Below, piece by piece: positions 1 through 5,350 of a DNA stretch of 8,066 nucleotides. The notes beneath the pieces were generated by a model. That model made no database searches and was not told the DNA's origin. It was given only the letters and a program-made list of their open reading frames with translations. This stretch comes from an uncultured Ruminococcus sp. GTDB taxonomy: Bacteria; Bacillota; Clostridia; Oscillospirales; Ruminococcaceae. How positions within the stretch are numbered: position 1 is the first letter of the stretch; every line of letters begins with the position of its first letter. The stretch covers positions 1 through 8,066 of the forward strand of contig CAMWVM010000059.1 of the NCBI GenBank assembly GCA_947177715.1. The letters run 5' to 3'. Both the position numbers and the translations under genes were made by a program.

Positions 1-55
1 CGGCATACGAGATGCTCAGGAGTCTCGTGGGCTCGGAGATGTGTATAGTAGACAG
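1..55. other. Illumina Nextera P7/i7 adapter left on the contig end (artefact)
   Basis: Positions 1-13 match the end of the Illumina P7 oligonucleotide (CGGCATACGAGAT). Positions 14-21 (GCTCAGGA) are an 8-base index, which I recall as the adapter form of Nextera i7 index N704 (read as TCCTGAGC). Positions 22-55 match the 34-base Nextera read-2 transposase sequence, ending in the Tn5 mosaic end, except for two substitutions at 48-49 (GT where AG is expected). The order P7, index, transposon end matches a library molecule read through into its adapter. This is not genomic DNA, and the organism's sequence starts at about position 56. Only the exact junction is uncertain, by a few bases. Confidence 0.96.
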
Positions 56-931
56 GCTGTGTATAGTGGAGTAAGCCTCGGACACCGCTCCGCCTATTAC
101 AGGAATAAAGCTTGACGCTGCAAACTTAACAGCTCTTGATGCTAATGTGTCTGCGGCAGAGCCTGAAAGACCCTGAATTGAAAGCAGTCCCACAAAAATA
201 GTCATCATTCCTCCTAAAATCCAATGACATGCCTTTTTTATTGATTCGGCAGCTCCGCTGAACTGCAAGTTAGGATTTATAGCTGATACTAAAGATATAG
301 CAAGAACAATACTTAAAAACGGCATTATTACGCTTTTGGCAGCAAAACCTATTATTTCACATAACATTAAGGTTACAGCATAATAGCTTCCTGAGGCGGT
401 AACGCTTCCTCCTACCGCTGCCACGCTTGAGAAAATCGGTATATACGCTGTCATAAATTCCGCTAATCGCTCAAGGGAAGACCTGATTATCTCTATACTG
501 GAATATACCGTATCGTACATAACCGTTATAGTTGAAAGAATTCCGATTATATTAAAAGCCTTTGTTACCGAAGAACCCTCCGGTGCCATGCTTTTTGCTG
601 TCACACATAAAAGTGTTATGGCTATGATCTTTCCGAGCATTACCGCAGGCTTTTTAATAACATCAGTAAATGATGAAATCACACTTTTGATAACTGAACC
701 AACGGATATCTTAGAAATGCTTTCAGGATTTTCAAGAGATATCTCCTGTTCTTCAAGGATTTCATTTACATCGTCCCCTGCTGCATTTTCCATGCTTTGT
801 GTTAGTTCTTCTACAATTTCCTGATATTCTTCTGACTGCGAAATATCCCCTTCAACGTTTTCTGCATATACGGGAAACGCTCCAAAAAATATGCAGATAA
901 ATCCAAATATCAATAAGATAAATTTTTTCAT
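56..931 (-). CDS. spoIIIAE: Stage III sporulation protein AE, C-terminus cut off by the contig end
   Basis: This is a polytopic membrane component of the SpoIIIA-SpoIIQ channel, made in the mother cell. The ATG at 931-929 follows an AAAGGA ribosome site that begins in the stop codon of spoIIIAD; 9 bp separate the genes. The 292 genuine codons begin with a signal peptide (MKKFILLIFGFICIFFGAF, likely cleaved after VYA near residue 23). A short acidic region rich in Glu follows (about 24-72), then several hydrophobic spans (about 96-112, 126-143, 161-178, 184-218, 236-254). The family signature GLSGSAADTLASRAVKFAAS and the following FIPVIGGAVSEAYST (residues 254-289) are clear. The B. subtilis protein is about 400 residues, so roughly 100 C-terminal residues are missing. 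The frame stays open through the adapter to position 2, so an automatic call would add 18 false residues. The identification is firm; the exact genomic end is uncertain by a few codons. Confidence 0.93.
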
Positions 932-940
932 ATTAATCCT

Positions 941-1327
941 TTATATTAACAACGCTTCAATTATTCCGATTAGTGCTCTGAAAAGCGGCAATGATATTAC
1001 AAGCATTGCAGTTCTACCTGCTAATTCAAGCTGAGAGGCAATGGAGCTTTCACCGCAGTCACGACAACAATCGCAGCTAAGCTGCGTTATATAGCAGATA
1101 CCCAAGCCCTTGAAAATAATAGTCAAATAATCCTCGTCCATGTCCGCTTGTAAAAAAAGCTCTCTTATGGCGGAAGTGACATCAGTAATCTCACCGATAA
1201 CTTTGAGAATAACAATACAAGAAGTGCATAACACTAAAACTACTTTTATTTCTCCTGCGTTTTTTTCAAGCACCTTGCAGATTATACAGGCAGTAATGCA
1301 AAAACCTGCAATCATGATAATGTCCAT
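941..1327 (-). CDS. spoIIIAD: Stage III sporulation protein AD
   Basis: This is a small membrane protein of the SpoIIIA channel complex. The 128-residue length is close to the roughly 130 of B. subtilis SpoIIIAD. Hydrophobic segments lie at about 3-19, 28-45, 67-82 and 105-123. The family core is visible in KGLGICYITQL (73-83), CRDCGESSIASQLELAGR (88-105) and the following hydrophobic LPLFRAL. The ATG overlaps the spoIIIAC stop by one base (TGATG at 1329-1325), so translation is probably coupled. The odd feature is 10 cysteines in 128 residues (10, 14, 17, 34, 37, 78, 85, 87, 88, 91), including the cluster CDCCRDC at 85-91. From memory, homologues have small or hydrophobic residues at most of these places. 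The assignment rests on motif, size and gene order. Confidence 0.95.
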   Translation of the reverse strand: MDIIMIAGFCITACIICKVLEKNAGEIKVVLVLCTSCIVILKVIGEITDVTSAIRELFLQADMDEDYLTIIFKGLGICYITQLSCDCCRDCGESSIASQLELAGRTAMLVISLPLFRALIGIIEALLI

Positions 1328-1524
1328 CAGCCCAATCCAAAGACAGACTTAATGGTGTCAAATAAACTGCCTATTTGATTTACAATCATCATCAGCACAA
1401 CAATAAGTCCTGCGAGGGTTGTCATCATAGCCTGTTCGTCACGTTCAGCACGTTTGAGCAGCTGATTAAGAACTGCTACGATAATTCCTATTGCTGCAAT
1501 TTTAAAAATCAAATCAACATCCAT
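1327..1524 (-). CDS. spoIIIAC: Stage III sporulation protein AC
   Basis: This 65-residue protein has two transmembrane helices (about 5-23 and 33-54). They are separated by a charged turn, KRAERDEQA (24-32), and the protein ends in a short amphipathic tail, FDTIKSVFGLG. The MDVDLIFKIAAIGIIVAVLNQLL opening and the NQIGSLFDTI segment are typical of SpoIIIAC, which is about 68 residues in B. subtilis. SpoIIIAC is a membrane component of the mother-cell side of the SpoIIIA-SpoIIQ channel. A GAGG ribosome site lies 5 bases before the ATG, 33 bp after the spoIIIAB stop. The stop codon shares one base with the spoIIIAD start, and that tight junction is common in this operon. This is a confident call despite the small size, because sequence, length and position all agree. 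Confidence 0.96.
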   Translation of the reverse strand: MDVDLIFKIAAIGIIVAVLNQLLKRAERDEQAMMTTLAGLIVVLMMIVNQIGSLFDTIKSVFGLG

Positions 1525-1557
1525 TTTTCCTCTGTCCTATCCTTTCATACGCAAATG

Positions 1558-2052
1558 TTAAACTAAAATCACTGCAATAAATGCTCCGCCTAAAGCTCCC
1601 AGCGAATTATAAAGCCGACATTTTTTTAAGCTTTCCTCTTGTAGATTTTCAAACCTTGACCGAAAAAACTCGTGATATTTTTTCGTCATTAAAAGCTGAC
1701 CCTCTAAATCTGATAAACCAAGCTGCATAAAAAAGCCATAAAGCTGCTCCACTTCTTCTTCATCAAAATTATCAGAATTCTTCTTAACTGATTCCACTAT
1801 TCTGTCCCGTATATCAACAGAAGATAAATCAACATTAAGAAATTTAAGACCTCTCGTTTGAGGGCATTCTTTCAAATGTATAATCAATTCTCTAAAAGTT
1901 ACTGCATTAAAATTAATCATCATAGCCGTTTCAGTAAACATGCTGTTAACTGCTTCAATATCTCTTATGTGCTTTTTAACCTTAGATGAAAAAGAATATC
2001 CGCAGCCAATTCCTGCGAGCATTATCATAACCGCACCGATAAGTTTAAGCAT
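1558..2052 (-). CDS. spoIIIAB: Stage III sporulation protein AB
   Basis: This 164-residue protein is close to the roughly 171 of B. subtilis SpoIIIAB. It has an N-terminal membrane helix (about 3-20), a charged helical cytoplasmic domain, and a hydrophobic C-terminal segment (about 149-164). Family-typical stretches are the GYSFSSKVKKHIRDI motif after the first helix (18-32) and the final CRLYNSLGALGGAFIAVILV region (residues 145-164). From structural work on the family, SpoIIIAB resembles GspF-type platform proteins of type II secretion and is thought to sit with the ATPase SpoIIIAA at the channel base. The start is supported by GAGGAT 6 bases upstream of the ATG, in a 15-bp gap after the spoIIIAA stop (TAG). 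No anomalies were seen. Confidence 0.95.
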   Translation of the reverse strand: MLKLIGAVMIMLAGIGCGYSFSSKVKKHIRDIEAVNSMFTETAMMINFNAVTFRELIIHLKECPQTRGLKFLNVDLSSVDIRDRIVESVKKNSDNFDEEEVEQLYGFFMQLGLSDLEGQLLMTKKYHEFFRSRFENLQEESLKKCRLYNSLGALGGAFIAVILV

Positions 2053-2067
2053 ATCTTTATCCTCAAG

Positions 2068-2997
2068 CTATAATTTATAAAAGCTAATAAGCTGACCGCA
2101 CATTGAACCGGTTCCGAGAATGGCAGCATAATCAAATACTTTCTCTTTCATAAGTTTTGACACCGCAGGACGCTTTTTCATTTCATCAAAATTACCTGCA
2201 TGACAGGTTGCAATAAGCTTCACTCCCGAATTAACAGCATATTCCAAAGCACTGACGTCGCCCTTTGCACCGATTTCATCGCAAACTAAAATCATTGGTG
2301 ACATAACCTTAACAGCTGTCATAATTCCCTCAAGCTTGTTATATGAATTGAACACATCTGTCATATCTCCAACAGAATTCTGGGACAACCCATCTTTTGA
2401 CGCTGATATTTCATTGCGTTCGTCAATAAGCGATAATCGGTATTTCCCACCAAGAATCCTGCATAAATCTCTTAATACAGTAGTCTTTCCGCAAGCCGGA
2501 GGACCTCCGATTATCAAGGATGACGGTCCGTCAGAAAAGGCTTTGATAAAAATGTCTTCTCCCGCCCCGATTACTTCTCTCGCAATTCGAATATTTATCG
2601 AAGAAATATGTTTTACTGTTTCAACAGAATAATTGTCGGCTGAACTAAGAACCGCAGTGCCGCAAAAGCCTATCCTATTTCCTCCATCGGCAGTGATATA
2701 TCCACCGGCGATTTCTCTGTGATAGCTGTGAAGCGAGTTGTGGAACGCACGCTTATATGTAACGTCAATGTCTTCAGCACACACATCAATACCTTCCTTA
2801 GCTGTGGATAAAAGCCTGCCGTCGCAGCAAACAAAATATTCCTTGCCAAAGAGGGTAACCGTCAGCTTTTTCCCAAGCCTTAACCTTATCTCTTGTATCC
2901 GTTCTCTCTCCATTTCAGGAATTGCCGCAACAGCACACCTGATTTTTGACGTCAGCAGCTCATATGCATAGTTAAGCTTGCTCTTTTCACGCATCAT
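2068..2997 (-). CDS. spoIIIAA: Stage III sporulation protein AA, secretion-type ATPase
   Basis: This is the cytoplasmic P-loop ATPase that powers or gates the SpoIIIA-SpoIIQ channel in the mother cell. It is related to type II/IV secretion ATPases. The 309 residues equal the usual family length. An N-terminal domain (about 1-150) contains REIAGGYITADGGNRIGFCG (94-113), a well-kept family stretch. The ATPase domain shows a Walker A GGPPACGKTT (164-173), an acidic LIDERNEI element (190-197), a Walker B MILVCDEIG (235-243) and the sensor-like LIATCHAG (261-268). The start is preceded by AAGGGAAG with about 7 bases before ATG 2997-2995. A second ATG follows directly (2994-2992), so the first residue is uncertain by one. 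It is the first gene of the operon, facing away from the MoxR operon. Confidence 0.96.
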   Translation of the reverse strand: MMREKSKLNYAYELLTSKIRCAVAAIPEMERERIQEIRLRLGKKLTVTLFGKEYFVCCDGRLLSTAKEGIDVCAEDIDVTYKRAFHNSLHSYHREIAGGYITADGGNRIGFCGTAVLSSADNYSVETVKHISSINIRIAREVIGAGEDIFIKAFSDGPSSLIIGGPPACGKTTVLRDLCRILGGKYRLSLIDERNEISASKDGLSQNSVGDMTDVFNSYNKLEGIMTAVKVMSPMILVCDEIGAKGDVSALEYAVNSGVKLIATCHAGNFDEMKKRPAVSKLMKEKVFDYAAILGTGSMCGQLISFYKL

Positions 2998-3026
2998 TTT
3001 ATCACTTCCCTTACTTGTCCTAAAAC

Positions 3027-3055
3027 ATACTATGCTGATATCTCCTTTTGTATTC
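3027..3055 (-). promoter_or_regulatory. Candidate SigE-type promoter of the spoIIIA operon
   Basis: On the minus strand, CATAGTAT (3034-3027) fits the CATAnnnT -10 core of mother-cell sigma factors SigE and SigK. GAATACAA (3055-3048) agrees with the first five places of the SigE -35 pattern KMATATTT. The spacer is 13 bp. This places transcription start about 20-25 bases before the spoIIIAA ribosome site. In B. subtilis spoIIIA is SigE-driven, so the site is expected here. The match is partial, because the CA of the -10 consensus is replaced by GT and the end of the -35 is poor. It is therefore a candidate only. Confidence 0.4.
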
Positions 3056-3093
3056 CATTCAAATATTTACTGTATATTTTTTGAACTTACGTG

Positions 3094-3122
3094 TTGTCAA
3101 AATTCGATTCATATGGTATTAT
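3094..3122 (+). promoter_or_regulatory. SigA-type extended -10 promoter of the MoxR-DUF58-transglutaminase operon
   Basis: TTGTCA at 3094-3099 (one mismatch to TTGACA) and TATTAT at 3117-3122 (one mismatch to TATAAT) are separated by the ideal 17 bp. A TG at 3114-3115, one base before the -10, makes it an extended -10 promoter. Transcription should start near 3129, about 40 bases upstream of the MoxR gene. The leader shows no obvious hairpin. A housekeeping promoter suggests expression during growth rather than only in the spore compartments. Confidence 0.7.
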
Positions 3123-3168
3123 AAAATAAAGTGAGTCAATATTTTAGTAAAACATTAAGGAGAATAAT

Positions 3169-4137
3169 ATGAAAAACAATCTTTCCCCTGAACAATTAAA
3201 TGTTTTAAGGCTTTCTCAAAATGTAATTAACGAAATTGAAAAAGTTATTATAGGAAAAAAAGAAATTATCGTAAAAGTACTGTTATCTGTACTTGCAGGC
3301 GGTCATGTGCTGATTGAAGATATCCCTGGTGTAGGAAAAACCACTCTTGCCCTTGCATTGTCAAAAGCACTATCTCTTGATTATAAGCGTCTTCAGTTTA
3401 CCCCTGACGTCCTTCCGTCTGATATAACCGGATTCTCAATTTATAATCAGGAAACACACCAATTTGAATATAAACCGGGTGCAGCTATAACTAATCTTTT
3501 CCTTGCCGATGAAATAAACAGAACCTCATCAAAAACTCAGTCCGCTTTACTCGAAGTTATGGAGGAAGGCAAAGTCACTGTTGACGGAAAGATTTATAAA
3601 ATGCCTGAACCCTATATTGTAATCGCCACTCAAAATCCTATAGGTTCTGTCGGCACACAAATGCTGCCTGAATCTCAAATGGACAGATTCATTATACGCC
3701 TTACTATGGGGTACCCAGATCTCGAAAGTGAAATCAATATGCTGAAATCAAAGCACAACCTTATTAACATAGATAATCTAAAATCAGTTGCAACTGAACA
3801 GGAACTCATTTTTGCAAAACGTGAGGTTGAAAAGGTATATGCTTCCGATGTTATGTTTGAATATATTGCAAAGCTTGCTAATGCCACCAGAAACCATCCG
3901 TTTATCAAACTGGGACTTTCTCCGAGAGGCACAATTGCACTCCTTAAAATGACAAAAGCCACTGCCCTTTTAAGAGGCAGAGGCTTTATTGTTCCTGATG
4001 ATGTGCACTATTGCTTTAATGATGTTTCTATACACAGAATCATTTTTAGTTCAAAATCTAAAATTAATGATATGACAAACGAAGATATTTTAAAAGATAT
4101 TATAAATTCTGTTCCGGTTCCACGTGTAAATCAATAA
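3169..4137 (+). CDS. MoxR-family AAA+ ATPase
   Basis: This soluble AAA+ ATPase of the MoxR group is thought to act as a chaperone-like remodeller of membrane-linked or secreted partners. Its 322 residues match the family length. Walker A is PGVGKTT (53-59), Walker B is LFLADEINR (110-118), sensor 1 is ATQNP (153-157), the arginine-finger region is MDRF (171-174), and sensor 2 is SPRGT (251-255). The MoxR-typical stretches QFTPDVLPSDITG (76-88) and QSALLEVMEEG (124-134) are present. All catalytic motifs look intact. A strong AAGGAG (3157-3162) lies 6 bases before the ATG. It is the first gene of a three-gene operon, with 12 bp to the DUF58 gene, which is the usual partner of this ATPase. The gene is widespread and poorly understood, so I give no symbol; the in vivo substrate is not known from sequence. 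Confidence 0.95.
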   Translation: MKNNLSPEQLNVLRLSQNVINEIEKVIIGKKEIIVKVLLSVLAGGHVLIEDIPGVGKTTLALALSKALSLDYKRLQFTPDVLPSDITGFSIYNQETHQFEYKPGAAITNLFLADEINRTSSKTQSALLEVMEEGKVTVDGKIYKMPEPYIVIATQNPIGSVGTQMLPESQMDRFIIRLTMGYPDLESEINMLKSKHNLINIDNLKSVATEQELIFAKREVEKVYASDVMFEYIAKLANATRNHPFIKLGLSPRGTIALLKMTKATALLRGRGFIVPDDVHYCFNDVSIHRIIFSSKSKINDMTNEDILKDIINSVPVPRVNQ

Positions 4138-4149
4138 CGGTGACAAAAT

Positions 4150-5337
4150 ATGATTTTACTTTATTCGATATTAATTATTATATCCTTTGCATTTTACATT
4201 TTATATAAGGGAATTTTATCGTTTTATCTTTTCGTTTTTCTTGTTATACTTCCTGTTGTTTTAGCTATAATTACTGCTATTCAGAAACGAAAAGTTAAAG
4301 TAGCCTTTCTTAAACCACATTATACAACCACCTGCGGGAAGAAAACGCCAATTACTATTAAAATAAATAATAATTCTATTTTTCCTGTTGCAAATTTAGA
4401 AATAACTCTGTCTTATTGCATGAACCATTCAGACAAAACAGAAAAATTTAAAATTAACTCGCCTGCCTTGCCAAAGGATTCACAGCTCCTGACGTTTAAT
4501 ATTGCTTCTAAACATTGCGGCACTGCACATATTGAGATAGCCAATGTAAAGATATGTGATATGCTTCGGCTGTTTAAACCCAAACTATGCCTGTCTGAGA
4601 TAAAAATACACAATAAAACTTTGATAACTGTTTTCCCCGTGCCTCTGTTATTGAAAAATGAAATACTCGATTACAGTGATGATAATTTAGAAAGCAATGT
4701 ATATTCAAATACACAAAAAGGCGATGATCCTTCGGAGATTTTCGATATAAGAGAATATGCAGAAAACGATAAGCTTAATCGAATCCATTGGAAGCTTACT
4801 GCAAAACAAGGGGAAACCATGGTTAAGGATTATTCTCTTCCTATAACTAATCAGATTATGCTCATGCTGAATCTGAGTATTCCCGATGCGTCAGAAAATA
4901 GTATAGATTTGTATGACGCTATTATTTCCACCGCTTATTCATGCTCAACTTACCTTTCAGAAAAACAAATTTCACATAACCTTTGTTGGTATGATGATTC
5001 AGAGCAAAATACTATTAATATAACTGTCGAGAGTATTGATAATGTCAGTCAGGCTATGTATGAAATTTTAGGAACGTCAGTTCAACCTGATGACTGTGCA
5101 ATTCTTCATAACTTAAACTATGCGCAGCCTATATCTGCTCATTGGATTTTTATTACCTCTACATTATCGGACAAGCTAATGGAATTATTGGAAGGGTTTG
5201 CCCAAACAACTCTTATTACTGTTGTTTTTGTTAATTCACAATCTATACCTTCCAATCATCTGAGTAAAAGCAATATAAAAGTTGTTTCTGTCAATTCACA
5301 ATCCCTTTCATCTGAGCTTAGCAAAATTATTCTATAA
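4150..5337 (+). CDS. DUF58-domain membrane-anchored protein, MoxR partner
   Basis: The 395-residue protein starts with two closely spaced membrane helices (about 2-18 and 22-44). A beta-rich segment follows (about 50-165, probably outside the membrane or peripheral), then the DUF58 core. The signature runs from GDDPSEIFDIREYAENDKL (191-209) into NRIHWKLTAKQGETMVKDYS (210-229); this RxIHWK box defines the family. The part after it (about 235-395) alternates hydrophobic strands and helices, consistent with the von Willebrand A-like fold often predicted for such proteins, although no complete metal-site motif (DxSxS) was seen. DUF58 proteins nearly always sit next to MoxR ATPases and are thought to be their membrane-associated partner. 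The start follows a weak GGTGA 6 bases upstream, 12 bp after the MoxR stop. The C-terminus carries an internal repeat (described separately). Family assignment is firm; biochemical role is unknown. Confidence 0.92.
   Translation: MILLYSILIIISFAFYILYKGILSFYLFVFLVILPVVLAIITAIQKRKVKVAFLKPHYTTTCGKKTPITIKINNNSIFPVANLEITLSYCMNHSDKTEKFKINSPALPKDSQLLTFNIASKHCGTAHIEIANVKICDMLRLFKPKLCLSEIKIHNKTLITVFPVPLLLKNEILDYSDDNLESNVYSNTQKGDDPSEIFDIREYAENDKLNRIHWKLTAKQGETMVKDYSLPITNQIMLMLNLSIPDASENSIDLYDAIISTAYSCSTYLSEKQISHNLCWYDDSEQNTINITVESIDNVSQAMYEILGTSVQPDDCAILHNLNYAQPISAHWIFITSTLSDKLMELLEGFAQTTLITVVFVNSQSIPSNHLSKSNIKVVSVNSQSLSSELSKIIL
5221..5303 (+). repeat. Imperfect direct repeat, 60-bp period, at the 3' end of the DUF58 gene
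   Basis: The 23 bases at 5221-5243 recur at 5281-5303 with 21 identities; the two differences are T to C. Both copies are in the same frame and encode VVFVNSQS and VVSVNSQS, 20 codons apart, followed by similar residues (IPSN and LSSE). An 8-base CATCTGAG also recurs just beyond each copy (5257 and 5309), but at a 52-bp offset, as if 8 bases were lost after a duplication. Confidence 0.75.
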
Positions 5338-5338
5338 G

Positions 5339-5345
5339 AACGGAG
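5339..5345 (+). promoter_or_regulatory. Ribosome binding site that fixes the transglutaminase gene start
   Basis: AACGGAG lies 5 bases before ATG 5351-5353, directly after the DUF58 stop at 5335-5337. The frame is also open upstream to a TTG at 5282 inside the DUF58 gene, but that codon has no ribosome site. It would add 23 residues translated from DUF58 coding sequence. The ATG at 5351, giving MKKISSQLNK, is therefore preferred. Confidence 0.8.
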
Positions 5346-5350
5346 TAATT

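Noticed and set aside
588..824. Plus-strand open frame of 78 codons across spoIIIAE
   Set aside because: It lies wholly opposite the clearly coding spoIIIAE frame and shows no family sequence or ribosome site.
2336..2971. Plus-strand open frames opposite spoIIIAA (2336-2632 and 2738-2971)
   Set aside because: They mirror the conserved ATPase gene, including its Walker A region, and read as low-information antisense translation.
3675..3962. Minus-strand open frame of 95 codons opposite the MoxR gene
   Set aside because: It is the antisense shadow of an intact AAA+ gene, without ribosome site or recognisable domain.
5282..5350. N-terminal extension of the transglutaminase protein from a TTG start at 5282
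   Set aside because: It overlaps the DUF58 coding end, has no ribosome site and encodes no signal or family sequence. The ATG at 5351 has AACGGAG at good spacing.
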